A DNA stretch of 64,000 nucleotides from Leguminivora glycinivorella (GCF_023078275.1 NC_062971.1:7130001-7194000); one strand, 5' to 3'. Shown: positions 1 to 10,552, counted from the first letter of the stretch. Program-made: numbers and translations. The notes: generated by a model from the letters alone, not told the origin.

Positions 1-1
1 G

Positions 2-1150
2 TTCAGGCCAGGGTACTCAACCACCGACCATATCTATACTTTGGATCAAGTGATAGAAAAATACCTGGAATTCAACAACCCTCTATATCTGGCCTACATT
101 GATTATGCCAAAGCATTCGACTCAATATCACACAAGAGTATTTGGCAGGCACTAAAACATCAAGGTATTGCTGATACTTACATAAATATAATTAAAGACA
201 TCTATAATAAAAGTACGAGCCGTGTCAAACTCGATAGACTAGGACCCATTATAACTATACGAAGAGGCGTCAAACAAGGAGATCCTCTGTCTCCGAAGAT
301 TTTCATATCAGTGCTACAGGATATAATGAAGGACCTAAACTGGAAAGAAAAAGGAATTTACATTAATGGTCAATACTTATCAAACCTAAGATTTGCAGAT
401 GACATAGTATTGTTCTCAAAAACACCATCTCAACTGGAAAGAATGATAAATGAGCTTTGCACAGTGAGCGAAAATATTGGGCTTCAACTAAACACCTCAA
501 AGACAAAGGTTGCTACAAATAGATCTCAAGTCCCTATATTGGTCAAAGAAACACCGCTTCAATATGTAGACAGTTATATATACTTGGGCAAAGAAATATC
601 CTTTAAGCCATCAAGGCATTTAGATGAAGTACAAAGAAGAATAAATATAACTTGGAAAAAATTCTGGGGTTATAAAGAGATACTGAAATCTAACCTGCCA
701 CTCAGACTAAAGAAAAAAGTATTAGACTCATGTTTATTACCCTGCTTAACATATGCCTCACAAACTTGGACGTTTGACAACCATATCAAAAGAAAAATTC
801 AAACATGCCAACGATCAATGGAAAGGAGTATACTGAACATCAAACTCAGAGATAGACAGAAATGTAAAGACATCAGAAAACGAACAAATATCATAGATGC
901 CCTACAGCATTCCCTTCACCTGAAGTGGATGTGGGCCGGACATGTGGCACGAGCACCAAGAGAAAAGTGGATAAAAAAAGTTTCTACATGGTCGGGCCCA
1001 ATCAACTACAGGGACAGAGGTCGCCCAAAAGAACGGTGGGCTGACGATATAGAAAGAACAGCAGGACGTAATTGGAAAACAATAGCAGGAGACCGAAAAG
1101 CCTGGCAATTATTGGAGGAGGCCTATACCCAGAATGGGACCTTAGCTTAA
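2..1150 (+). CDS. RTE-type LINE reverse transcriptase, 3' part of ORF
   Basis: C-terminal part of a non-LTR retrotransposon polyprotein, which copies element RNA at a nicked target. The frame is open from base 2 to the stop at 1148-1150 and enters from outside the window, so the N-terminal endonuclease and first RT motifs are missing. Numbering from the TTG at 41: the aspartate motif DYAKAFD is near residues 21-27, GVKQGDPLSPK at 76-86 and catalytic FADD at 118-121. The tail has WAGHVAR (298-304) and GRPKERWADD (327-336), which I know from the C-terminus of insect RTE-like endonuclease-reverse transcriptases. No stop or frameshift is seen in about 380 codons, so the copy is fairly young or was recently active. 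The clade call rests on motif style and the simple-repeat 3' tail. Confidence 0.88.
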   Translation, partial: FRPGYSTTDHIYTLDQVIEKYLEFNNPLYLAYIDYAKAFDSISHKSIWQALKHQGIADTYINIIKDIYNKSTSRVKLDRLGPIITIRRGVKQGDPLSPKIFISVLQDIMKDLNWKEKGIYINGQYLSNLRFADDIVLFSKTPSQLERMINELCTVSENIGLQLNTSKTKVATNRSQVPILVKETPLQYVDSYIYLGKEISFKPSRHLDEVQRRINITWKKFWGYKEILKSNLPLRLKKKVLDSCLLPCLTYASQTWTFDNHIKRKIQTCQRSMERSILNIKLRDRQKCKDIRKRTNIIDALQHSLHLKWMWAGHVARAPREKWIKKVSTWSGPINYRDRGRPKERWADDIERTAGRNWKTIAGDRKAWQLLEEAYTQNGTLA

Positions 1151-1252
1151 ATAAAAACTTATATATCTAAAATAACTACATGTAAAAAATGCAATTTTCT
1201 GTAAGTTAAGGAAATAAAGGCTTATTATTATTATTATTATTATTATTATTTT
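1151..1252 (+). other. 3' UTR and (TTA)n tail of the RTE-type LINE
   Basis: About 70 bases follow the LINE stop codon, then an AATAAA-like stretch and ten or so TTA units (about 1222-1251). A short microsatellite tail instead of poly(A) is usual for RTE-clade LINEs. It marks the 3' end of the insertion. Confidence 0.7.
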
Positions 1253-2059
1253 TAAAATCTAAACCTGGAGTTTCATTTATGTTTTAAATATAATGCAGTG
1301 CAAAACAGTGAGTATAGAGATAACAATAACTTTAGTGATGCTTATCTATCCAATTCATTTATCTAAAATAAATGTGCTAAAGGAAAATCAGTAGCTTGAA
1401 CGAATATTATATAAGTAAATTAATTTAAATAACATCATCTGAAAGCACGTTTAAGGGAGACAACATTACAATTGAAATATCAATTTCTTGAAGTTTTATC
1501 ATTAAATTGTCTACACACGCGTCTTATAAAAACATTTCGTGCGTAACAAGTGCGGCTTTTTGATATTGAGAACAAAACTTTTTTCTACATTGGCGCTGAC
1601 GAGTTCGAGGGATTTTAATTTGAATTTGATGGAGCAGTGAGGGAACGTCTATTAAGCTATGTAAGACTTTAAATAACATGACAGAGTCTGCACAATCGCG
1701 GCGGCTACTGAGCGTTTGGAGCTTATGATAATAAAATTAAGTGAGTCTTGGTAGCTAGTGTAAGTATGACCAGTTCGAAAATCGACTGCAGCTTTGATAA
1801 ACTTTTCTTGTATGCGCTCTATCCTTTCAATGTGAATGGCGTGGTAAGGTTTTCAGACAGAAGAGGCAAACTCAAAATGGCTGCGGACAAAACTGTTATA
1901 TAAAATTTTATAGGTGAGACTATTTTTAAAAGGTTTTTCCTACGCGCAGTATAAAACCGAGTTGTTTATATGCCTTTTTTATAATAAACTCCAAATGAGG
2001 CCTAAACGATAGCTCGGAGTCCATAGCAACACCTAGATCACGTATTTGTGTCACTCTAT

Positions 2060-2713
2060 TCAGAGGATAATATCAATAAAGTAAAGTTGTAGTCGATATT
2101 GTGTTTTTTCTTTGAGTAACTGATAATAAATAATTTTTAGGTTCAATAATAATGTGTTATCATTACAAAATGTTTCAAAATTAACTAGATCGTCTTGTAA
2201 CATGCGACAATCTTCAACAGAATGGGTAACTTTATAAATTTTAGTGTCATCTGCATAGAGTGACACACTCGAGTGCTTAATATATTTATCAGTATCGTTT
2301 ATAAATAGTAGAAAAAATAACGGACCAAGATGAGATCCCTGTGGGACTCCAGAGCTAATGGATTTCCATTGTGAGGCATAACCGGATAAAACTACACATT
2401 GGCTACGATTCTCAATATAGGAATGAATCCATCTGAACAAGTCGCCGTGTATGTTGAGCAGCCAGAGCTTCTGTAGTAGAGTATCGTGGCATATTGTGTC
2501 GAACGCCTTGGAGAAATCAGTATATACGGCTTCGACCCTAGCGCCTTTATCCATCGCATTCGGAACATCATTAGTAAACGTCAGTAAATTAGTGTTTATA
2601 GAACGACCTCTGTAAAATCCATGTTGATATAGTACTTGTGATTTTTGAGTTTTGACCACTTGGGATAGTTGTTGCACTACAATTTTATCAAATATTTTAC
2701 TAAATTGACACAA
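2060..2713 (-). pseudogene. RT core of the Jockey/CR1-type LINE
   Basis: Longest open piece (217 codons) of the decayed LINE. It holds the RT palm motifs in order: DFSKAFD (residues 66-72), SGVPQG (121-126) and YADD (153-156, in the FADD position). The HGF..GRS motif lies near residues 31-38. Family members have about 500 more residues on either side; here those are found only as frameshifted remnants in neighbouring frames. Non-functional as it stands. Its tail continues in another frame from about 2055 to 1500. Confidence 0.82.
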
Positions 2714-3537
2714 TATAGAGATCGGCCTATATTGCTAATTGATCCTTTAAGAACAGGAGTAATTAGTGCCTTTTTCCAAATTTCTCAATCGATTTTTTAA
2801 ATAAAATTGTAAGCGGTCTAGCCAAAATGAGCATCTCCTTATAAACATAGGATGAATACCATCCGGGCCTGCCTTTATTAACATTTATGCTATTTAGTAA
2901 TTTAAGAACGGCAATATAATTAATATCGATCACATGATCACAATAATTATTAGCAGGTGGAGTGTTTAACTGTTTATGGATGAAACATTAGCAAGCTTCA
3001 CGAAAACGGAATAAAAGTAAGTGTTAAAGAGATTGCATATTTATTCTCCATTAGATGTGACACGATTTCTTTATTGCATTGTTTGTGGTAATTTACTGTT
3101 AGAGTATTTTGCTTTAACATAGAACCAGAACTTTTTGTTCAGCGTATGATACGTAACTGTTAAGGCACTGCGTTTCCATTTTTTGAGCCCTTTTTCTCAA
3201 GATTTTAAACGATTCGTAATCTAGGGAATTTTTTTATAATTTCCATAGTTTGTGATATTTTTGTTTTTCTTTAAGGAGTTTTCTCAATGGCCTAGAGTGC
3301 TATACAGAAACAGAAACTGACGCATTTGCCTTACGTTGCGGAATATGAGTTTTTATGAAGTCATTTAAAAGATTATTAAGTTTTGCAACACCACTTATAA
3401 CATCACTGTTTAAAAAAAAGAGGAGCAATTTATTTTAGACAGAACCATGTTTATTTTATTGTAATCGCCAGCACTAAAATTGTGAATCATAGTAGGGTTT
3501 GGTTTAAGAGTGGGTGCAATATTAACCTGAATATCTA

Positions 3538-3885
3538 CAGAGTGGGGCCTGTAACAAAGGCGAAGAATTGAACTCTAGGCTATTCTCCTTATACTGATCA
3601 ACATTTGTTCGGCGACTTTTAAAAATAACTTGTATTTTAGATTTTTATCACCCTTGAAAGTTTTTTCTAAGAGGTAATGTATTGCGAATTCTGTTAAGTC
3701 TAAAGTGTGACAGACAACGTCAATGACAACAATAATGGCGTACATTGAAGCTAATATTTATTTTGTATGAAAAATTAAAAATTTAAAGACTTCATAATTT
3801 TTAAAAGTCACTGAACAAATGTTGATCAGTATAAGGAGAATAGCCTACAGTTCAATTCTTCGCCTTTGTTACAGGCCCCACTCTG
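3538..3885. mobile_element. TA-flanked MITE inside the LINE endonuclease region
   Basis: Near-perfect inverted ends of about 85 bases start CAGAGTGGGGCCTGTAACAA and end with its complement. TA dinucleotides flank both ends (3536-3537 and 3886-3887). Length is 348 bp and nothing is coded. TA duplication and CAG termini fit a non-autonomous Tc1/mariner-type element. Removing it with one TA rejoins the LINE frame exactly. Confidence 0.85.
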
Positions 3886-4065
3886 TATAATCAGTGCTTT
3901 GTGATGAGCATCTTCAGGTGTGAGTGGCCAGTTACAATAGGTCACTTCACAGATAACGTTACATAGTATTAAATCGAGAATACGTCTGTTAATATTATAC
4001 TACAGATTAAGGTCGAAAAATCACGTAAATATCTTATCTGTGTTAGCACGCAACGACATCGGACA

Positions 4066-4330
4066 AATAGGCTACTTGCCTCCTTAGTTAAATCAGCTTC
4101 TTTTTAAGAACTGTCAAAACGAATTTGAACGACTTGCATTATATGGAATTAATATGAAATCGAATTTAGTGACGTCACGGTCAATTCAGATCCTTTATAT
4201 ATTTCTATCTGACTTATTAAATAGGAATTCGAATTAAAAATAACTTTAATGTTTTTCTAATAATTATCTAATGCTATATTTCGTGCATGGTATAAAATAT
4301 TTTATTTTAAGAACAGTCAAGTTCCCTATT
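4066..4330. mobile_element. MITE, family with AATAGGCTA ends, older copy
   Basis: About 265 bp sharing length and internal blocks with 23195-23444, including AAATCAGCTTCTTTTT, CTGTCAAAACGA and GTGACGTCACGGTCAATTCA. The inverted ends are eroded here (AATAGGCTAC at left, CCTATT at right) but clear in the other copy. Non-coding. Confidence 0.6.
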
Positions 4331-4925
4331 GTCAATGTTGCCCTTCTAAATAATTTAACTCTGTCCAAAGACAAACAGTCTATACAACTTTATAACAATC
4401 TTCCACTATGACCATTCTCTTTGACGCAAACTAACATAAAACCTAATTTCACTCTAACTAATAAAAATAAAATTATGTTGTTTACCGAAATCCAGGTCGA
4501 TCGTCTACATTGCTTTAGAAAAACATACAGGCGTAGCAGTTTAGGATATAAAATTTGTTATGTTAGTTTTATTACACATTCTCTTCACAGTATAATAAAG
4601 AGTACTATCGTATTTTTTATGCAAATCAGCGCAAAGTTACGTTAGTGATATTTTTATTGTACCTACGTATTAAAATAAAATGTAATCTAGAAGAGAGTAG
4701 ATCGATGCTTGTGTAGTGTGTATTATGATACGTGGGTATCCCACGTCCCACTATTAGGTAAAACTTACACTATACATATATTAAATTAAAGTACTTACGT
4801 ACAGAAAGGACACTTCCTACAATAGTATTTTTGGACTCAGTTAAACACCGTTGCATACAATACTTTTTCTACGACCATGCACTTACTTTTTAATAGTTTA
4901 GAATCACTTTCGTGAGATTCACGCT
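4331..4925. other. Gene-less AT-rich stretch
   Basis: I see no repeat ends, motif or credible coding sequence here. The short open frame at 4421-4645 has no recognisable motif. Confidence 0.5.
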
Positions 4926-4929
4926 GCTT

Positions 4930-5410
4930 CCTGTATTTTGACGTAAATGACTCCCCTCTGTTCCTTCACTCAACCCGCTCGCACTCCCCAGCGCCGCCGC
5001 CAGCCCCCGCCGGCTCCCCGCGCACTCACGCAGTAAGGTTAATAATAAATAAATAAATATTATAGGACATTCTTACACAGATTGACTGAGTCCCACGGTA
5101 AGCTCAAGAAAGCTTGTAATGTGGTACTCAGACAATGATATATATAATATACAAATACATATATGTACATAGAAAACATCCATGACAGTTGCATGACAGA
5201 AACAAATATCTGTGCTCATCAATCATCACACAAATGTATGCCCTTACCGGGATTCGAACCCGGGACCGCGGCTTAGCGGACAGGGTCACGCGCTAGGCCA
5301 GACCGGTCGTCAAAATGCATTAAGGTGCGCGGGGAGCCGGGGGGTCGGAGCTGGCTTTGGAGAATAGACTATAGAATTGTCTTGACATCTTTTATGTAGG
5401 GGCACGACAC
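4930..5410. repeat. GC-rich repeat split by a SINE
   Basis: GC-rich blocks lie on both sides of the SINE at 5041-5309. CCGGCTCCCCGCGCAC (5010-5025) and its exact complement (5325-5340) face each other across it. This looks like an inverted-repeat element that received the SINE. The outer limits are uncertain. Confidence 0.4.
5041..5309 (-). mobile_element. tRNA-derived SINE (family 1), complete
   Basis: Minus-strand copy. The head begins GACCGGTC and carries an RNA polymerase III B box (GGTTCGAATCCCGG). A body block with ATGAGCACAGATATTTGTT follows, and the 3' end is (ATTT)n-like. The tRNA-like head with no credible cloverleaf marks it as a SINE, not a tRNA gene. Other copies: 18709-18966, 30815-31039, 34448-34689, 56738-57510. 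Confidence 0.85.
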
Positions 5411-5650
5411 TGTAAATGACGAATAACAGTCCAGAAATATATGTAAAATATATGTTATTATCTAATCACTACAGATTAGATAGTTACGATACTACTATCG
5501 CACGCAAAAGGACATCAAGTGTTACGAGCCCTAATAAATCAATATTGCAGCAATGCGAGCCGAAGGTTGCCAAAATCTGTCAATCAGGGGGAGTGTCAAA
5601 CGTGATTCAGAGTCACGTCATTATTTGTGCTTGCAATAATATAATGACGA

Positions 5651-5890
5651 TCATCATCCTCCTTGCGTTATCCCGGCAATTGCCACGGCTCATGGGAGCT
5701 TTGGCAACTAATCCCAAGATTTGGCGTGGGCACAAGTCTTACGGAAGCGACTGCCATCTGACCTTCCAACCCGAAAGGTAACTAGGCGTTATTGGGATTA
5801 GTCCGGTTTCCTCACGATGTTTTCCTTCATCGAAAAGCGACTGGCAAATGGCAATAAGTATTATCGAAAAACTCATTAGTACGAGCCGTT
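5651..5890 (-). mobile_element. tRNA-derived SINE (family 2), head missing
   Basis: Shares the body CCGGTTTCCTCACGATG and TTTTCC.TCA.CGAAAAGCGACTGG with 10827-11157 and 45841-46144. It ends at GTACGAGCCG, just before the tRNA-like head that the other copies have, so it is truncated at the promoter end. The open frame at 5416-5781 partly overlaps it and is not a gene. Confidence 0.75.
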
Positions 5891-6122
5891 TTACTGTTTT
5901 AAATATTTTAAATTGCTAATTGCTCACATTATTGAAAAAAACAAACTCATTCTGCACTCGATCCATTCCAGCCATTCCAGCCACCATTCCAGAATTCAAA
6001 GCCTTTATGTCACTGAGTAAGTGAGTGAATGAGTGACTGACTGAGTGAGTTGGGGTTTAACGCAACGTAACACTGAGTGTTACGCTCTGTCAGTTGGAAG
6101 TCGCATTAGAAGTTTCACTTCA

Positions 6123-6462
6123 AAAAAACTAGATACATAGACCGAGGAGTGAAAGCCATAAAAAAAAACTAGATACATAGACCGAGGAGTGAAAGCCATA
6201 AAAAATAAACTAGATACATAGACCGAGGAGTGAAAGCCATAAAAAAAAACAAGATACATAGACTGAGGAGTGAAAGCCATAAAAAAAAACTAGATACATA
6301 GACCGAGGAGTGAAAGCCATAAAAAATAAACTAGATACATAGACCGAGGAGTGAAAGACATAAAAAAAAACTAGATACATAGACCGAGGAGTGAAAGCCA
6401 TATAAAAAAACTAAATACATAGACCGAGGAGTGAAAGCCATAAAAAAAAACTAGATACATAA
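6123..6462. repeat. Minisatellite, 40-41 bp unit, about 8.5 copies
   Basis: The core AGATACATAGACCGAGGAGT recurs at 6131, 6171, 6212, 6252, 6292, 6333, 6373, 6413 and 6453. Units differ mainly in the length of the A-run and by single substitutions (CTGAGG at the fourth, AAATACATAG at the eighth). The minus-strand open frames across it are periodic artefacts. Confidence 0.95.
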
Positions 6463-6719
6463 AAACATAAAACTAACAAGACTGAAATGGAAGGCTTGAA
6501 AAGGTTCCATTATTAGGGTTGCATCATTAACCGGGACTCGTTATATGTTTTCCCAATTCCGGGCCGCATTCGAGCTAAAGGAGCGAGCTTCGATTTGTTC
6601 GACAAGTATATTTTACAAAACGGATTGAGAGGCCCTGAAAGGAAGTGTTTCAATTTACAGGAAGTTGGAGTGACGTAACTTTTGGGTCACGAAAAAAGGT
6701 AACATTTTAGTTAGTATTA

Positions 6720-6823
6720 GGCCCACTTGCACCAACCACTTTACTCAGGGTTAGTGGGCTGTCATTGTCAGGTGGGTTAACCCTCGGGTTAACCCTCCAT
6801 TTTCCTTGGTGCAAGTGGCCCTT
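6720..6823. mobile_element. Short MITE with GGCCCACTTGCACCA ends
   Basis: About 104 bp with inverted ends: GGCCCACTTGCACCAACCA at left and TGGTGCAAGTGGCCC at right. A diverged piece of the same family (GGTGGGTTAACC...GGTGCAAGTGA) lies near 55772-55820. Non-coding. Confidence 0.65.
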
Positions 6824-7494
6824 AGTAACATAGAGTAACTTTATGGAGTTGGAGTTTCATGACAATTAGATTAGACATGACAATTTTATGTTATTTATTT
6901 TAAACAGTTTATATCTATTCAATTGTACTTATTTTAGATTTAAAAAAAAAATAAAGTTACAGACCCATTAGATAACAGTTTTACACAAACTAAACCAAAC
7001 TTTGGTTGCTTATATGTAATTTAAGTAAACATAAAGATAAAATAAAAAGCACCTTGAAATATTGGGTATTTGAATAAAATAATTATCCTATAAGAGCCCA
7101 ATTAGACATCCCCGCCCTTCACCTGCATTCCATCCACAATATATCTGTTTTACGGTAAATTACAATAAAAAAATGACATCTTCAATTGGAATGAGGTTAG
7201 AAAAGCGACTCCATTCTACGAATGTTCTAGAAACCCGAGCTCTCGAATGCAAATTTAAAGTTATGCTTAGCATTATCAAGCCCAGGGCGGTCTAGCCGAA
7301 GTTACAACCGTCCACGCTACGCTACGTGGCGAATGGCGATCTACACGCAGTCTGGGGGCCGATTTTTGAGTCTCACTGTCACTAAAATACCGGTTGAAAA
7401 CGGTGAATTGCCTATTATTTTCAGTGACAATTTTCTGAATTCGGACGCCGTGAGACTCAAAAATCGGCCCCCTGGTTCGTCGCGCCACTTCCAG

Positions 7495-7998
7495 GGTACG
7501 TAGCCAACTGCACAAACACTAACAATGATACCGTTACAAATTTTTAAATTAAAGGAAAAATGGAAAAAAAAAATTCACACCTCCGGCTATTCTCAATGTA
7601 AATTGAGACTCCAGTGCCTGTTAAGATCTATTCTTACGGGTAGATGTTTGCTATAACGCCTCCCTAAGGCGGTTGAGAATTGAGGGAAGGCATGGATAAA
7701 TTCGCACACATCCAGCAGGCCTCCGTGGTGCAGTTGGAAGCGTGATGGCCCCGGCAAGGCCAAAGGTCGCAGGTTCGAGTCCTGCAGGAGGTGTGAATTT
7801 TTCCATTTTTCCTTTAATTTAAAAATATGTAATATCGCTCGCAGACGTTTCTGCATGATAAAAAAAAAAATTATACCGTTATCGTCGTATATCTATCGCC
7901 CTTCCGTATCGGCGCTACAGACTTTGTTTCGATCTTGGCTAGACCGGCTAAAGAGTGATAGGGAGAGGTTAAGCGATTGAGACGTTGGCTAGGTACCT
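7495..7998. repeat. Family G-related palindromic repeat, split by a retroposon
   Basis: The left part (CCAGGGTACGTAGCC...) and right part (TATCGTCGTATATCTATCG...CTTCCGTATCGGCG) match the contiguous copy at 24206-24352 once the insert 7537-7872 and one target duplication are removed. The right end GTTGGCTAGGTACCT also occurs at 56553-56572. Confidence 0.55.
7537..7872 (+). mobile_element. Retroposon X, copy A, with internal tRNA-like fold
   Basis: A 336-bp insert flanked by the 9-bp duplication ATACCGTTA (7528-7536 and 7873-7881), ending in an A-run. Order: A/T-rich 5' end, a body with TCTCAATGTAAATTGAGACT, a tRNA-like segment (7719-7793), then TTTTTCCATTTTTCC and GCAGACGTTTCTGC. The tRNA-like part folds with acceptor arm, D arm, a 5-bp anticodon stem TGGCC/GGCCA, a 7-base loop CCGGCAA and T arm GCAGG/CCTGC. 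The loop lacks the usual U33, so it probably does not decode. Copy B is at 56843-57177. Confidence 0.75.
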
Positions 7999-8150
7999 AG
8001 ATTGCATTCCGCTTTCAGAATTCTATTATTCAAACTTAATAAAAGCACAGTGCCCGAAATGGGTTTAGATTTTGTACAACAGTTTGAAAGTACTTACATA
8101 AGTACATAGTATGCGGGACTTAACCTAAACCGCATATTAATATTCAGATT

Positions 8151-8292
8151 GGTACAGTCGCCATCAGATATATAAGAGCGCCCGAGGTACTCAAAAATAT
8201 CTGAACACGCCTCTATTGCCTAGGCGTTAGAGGCGTGTTCAGATATTTTTGAGTACCTCGGGCGCTCTTATATATCTGATGGCGACTGTACC
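8151..8292. mobile_element. Perfect palindromic MITE, 65-bp arms
   Basis: The two 65-base arms are exact complements around a 12-base loop (8216-8227). TA pairs stand at 8153-8154 and 8289-8290, so the mobile unit is probably 8155-8288, beginning CAGTCGCCATCAGATATATA. If transcribed it would form one long hairpin. A fragment of the family end (GTATCTGATGGCGACTGTA) is at about 33157-33174. Confidence 0.9.
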
Positions 8293-8296
8293 TACA

Positions 8297-8473
8297 TCCA
8301 TACTAATATTATAAATGGGAAAGTGTGTGTGTCTGTCTGTTTGTCCGTCTTTGACGGCAAAGGGAGCGACTAATTGACGTGATTTTTTAAGTGGAGATAG
8401 TTGAAGGGATGGAGTGTGACATAGGCTATTGTTGTCTCTTTCTAACGCGAGCGAAGCCGCGGGAAAAAGCTAG
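8297..8473 (+). mobile_element. Non-autonomous Helitron-like element, copy 1
   Basis: Starts TCCATACTAATATTATAAAT and ends AAAAAGCTAG, between a host A and a host T. No inverted ends and no target duplication. 5'-TC, CTRR-3' and A/T insertion are Helitron hallmarks, and five copies in this window share them. Nothing is coded. The conserved body contains GTGATTTTTTAAGTGGAGAT. Confidence 0.75.
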
Positions 8474-8606
8474 TTACATATAAAGCGTTGTTTGATCCGC
8501 AGTACAGAGTGTACAGTATTGATTGGCTTGTAGTATTATATTTACACCCTTTTCTGTTTCTGGGCTTGGCTGAGTGCATCTATGATCTTAGTTTTGCCTA
8601 GGATTT

Positions 8607-8793
8607 TTGAGTGTCTGGCGCCATAGCCGAATGACATTTCTGCGACGCGAAACACCACCAAAACGCCGGAGAAATATAGTCTGACTCTGCCGCGCCAATA
8701 CGCAAGAGCGTTAGGATAGATAGCTACGAAAGAGATATAACTATTGTTATCGTGAGCGTTTCGTGAGCGTTTGTGCATTCAGCTACGCACACT
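8607..8793 (-). repeat. Family G palindromic repeat
   Basis: Diverged copy of the family that begins near GTAGCCGAATGGCA and ends TGCCATTCGGCTAC, with CGTGAGCGTTTCGTGAGCG and a TATTGGCGCG(A/G)CAGA block inside. See 59704-59851 for the cleanest copy. Confidence 0.7.
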
Positions 8794-8903
8794 GATCTTA
8801 TCTATCTTCCTTATCTTTAGCAGACTCCTCGCCATTCCTCTTTGCCATGAAACTATCATATTTTGGTCTTTGCTGTAAATGTCCATTTGGCATCCGTAGG
8901 TAA

Positions 8904-10087
8904 GGCACTGGTCCCACCGCGAGCTAGTAAGCTATGAGCTATCGGCTATAAAAACGAACAAAAGATAATCACTCCCGTGTAAATAAAAGGGACACGGCGA
9001 TGTTTATAGTTACCTACTCGTCTGGCGGTAAGCTATCAAAATCGCCGTGTCTCTTTTATTTGCACGGACAGCTTTTTTGTCGCGACCATGGCCTAGTATG
9101 AAAGTGCGCACACGAGGCGACACAACTTTTCATACAAATACGAAAGTCGCCGAGCAACTGTTGCCCCCGTGGGCGCGCACCCTTAAGGTGCCCTTAAAGT
9201 GGACAGACAAAACGATCTCTACGATTCGGTTACCCATTATCTGTACCGTACTATATTTTATTTCGGTGTACTATATTTTTTTTTATATATAATTTTCTCA
9301 AATACTATATTTCCCAAAAAAAGTTGGCAACCCTACCTGTCCCACTCGCGCGTGTTGGTATCGAACTGTAAGTACCCCTCGCGAGGGGCAAATCGTAGGG
9401 CCTCACGGGCGAGCGGTGACGCACGCGCGAGAGATTGTTCGTCGCGTACTACGTATTGATTCGAACGCTGTCACAGAATTGATATTTTATCGTGATCGTA
9501 CTATTCGAAACCTCATTTGTTTACAAAAATAACTAAAGGGCGGAATTATTAGCTTGGAGTAGGACTTGGAGGCTTGGGGTATTATTAGCTTGGGCTTGGA
9601 GTAGGTAATATCAGGCCTGTTTCAATTAAGTTACCTATCTAAGTAAGTACGCCTTAGTTACACGCGAATTTATAGAATTAAACCTACATACCACTAAGAT
9701 ACTGAATAAATTATTGAATCTGAATCTGAATCTAAGACATATCTTAGGTTTTTTCGAGCAAAGTAGAGCAAAATAAAAAAGGTAGTAATTAAATATTAAG
9801 ATTATATTCTTTTTTGAAAGGAGACAACCCTATATCGTCAGAAAAGGTACGAGTTACGCGATAGAAAGAGAGCGCACTTCTACTTGAATATAATTGTAGG
9901 CATTTAGCGTTGCGCGGTCGGAATTTGAACTTAATAGTATCGTAGCAGGAGTCGTTATTTCTTTAAACGGATTTTTGGAGAGGGCTTTCTGTGATTGTAC
10001 TAATATGTATTCTGTGGCACGGGGGAGCTTTATCTTTTGTTCGATTTTATAGCCGATAGCTTACTAGCTCGCGGTGGGACCAGTGCC
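8904..10087. mobile_element. TAA-flanked element with about 65-bp inverted ends
   Basis: The left end GGCACTGGTCCCACCGCGAG and following bases are repeated in inverted form at 10087 and downwards, with one short indel. TAA flanks both sides (8901-8903, 10088-10090). A 3-bp TAA duplication fits the PIF/Harbinger superfamily. The 1184-bp interior has no transposase I can recognise. An inner inverted pair around 8970-9065 (GTGTAAATAAAAGGGACACG and complement) suggests a nested hairpin element. Confidence 0.75.
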
Positions 10088-10552
10088 TAATGTTGGGAGA
10101 ATGTTCCATTGTTCATGTCTATGATTTTCTTTTTTAGATTAATTCGCAGGTCGCTTTTTAGTGATCGTATTTTACACATCAATCAGCAATGGTTCTATGT
10201 CCGTGCGCCGCTATGTCATTCTCTAGGCCATAAATCTACAACAAAAAATACGCCGATTTGTCTGTCTGTCGTTGAAGCAAAAAATGGAAAACCAGAACTC
10301 TAACCGTAAATCTCTAATTGATAAAGAAGTTATAGCTTCAGTTGTGAGTAAACAACCTAAAATTACCCATTTATAAGGGTGGTACTAACAGGTAGAGGGG
10401 GTTCAGTAATCAGTAGTTTATTGCTTTCATAGGTAACAAATAAATTGGAACATTTCAGTATAGCACACCTATGAACCCTGTGAGGACTTTCGAAGTAAAC
10501 GCGTATCGCGTCGTCTCGAACACTAATATGCGATTTGGAACCAGTTGACCAA

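Larger units (their letters stand above)
1440..4062 (-). mobile_element. Decayed Jockey/CR1-type LINE, minus strand, split by a MITE
   Basis: Reading the minus strand from about 4060 downwards gives endonuclease C-terminal sequence (NINRRILDLI, then WPLTPEDAHHKALI), a linker, sequence resembling NFWFYVKAKYSNSK, the RT core (2713-2060), and then the RT thumb and tail (RDLGVAMDSELSFRPHL near 2040-1990, AIHIERIERIQEKFIKAA near 1800). Several frameshifts and stops interrupt it, so it is dead. A 348-bp MITE sits inside the endonuclease part. The 3' end near 1440 is uncertain because no clear tail is visible. Confidence 0.75.

Noticed and set aside
5416..5781. 121-codon open frame
   Set aside because: Its second half is a family 2 SINE read in the antisense direction.
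6080..6401. Periodic minus-strand frames (MAFTPRSMYLVFFY-like) or a CRISPR-like array
   Set aside because: The 40-bp units are contiguous, without unique spacers, so this is a minisatellite; the frames are its translation.
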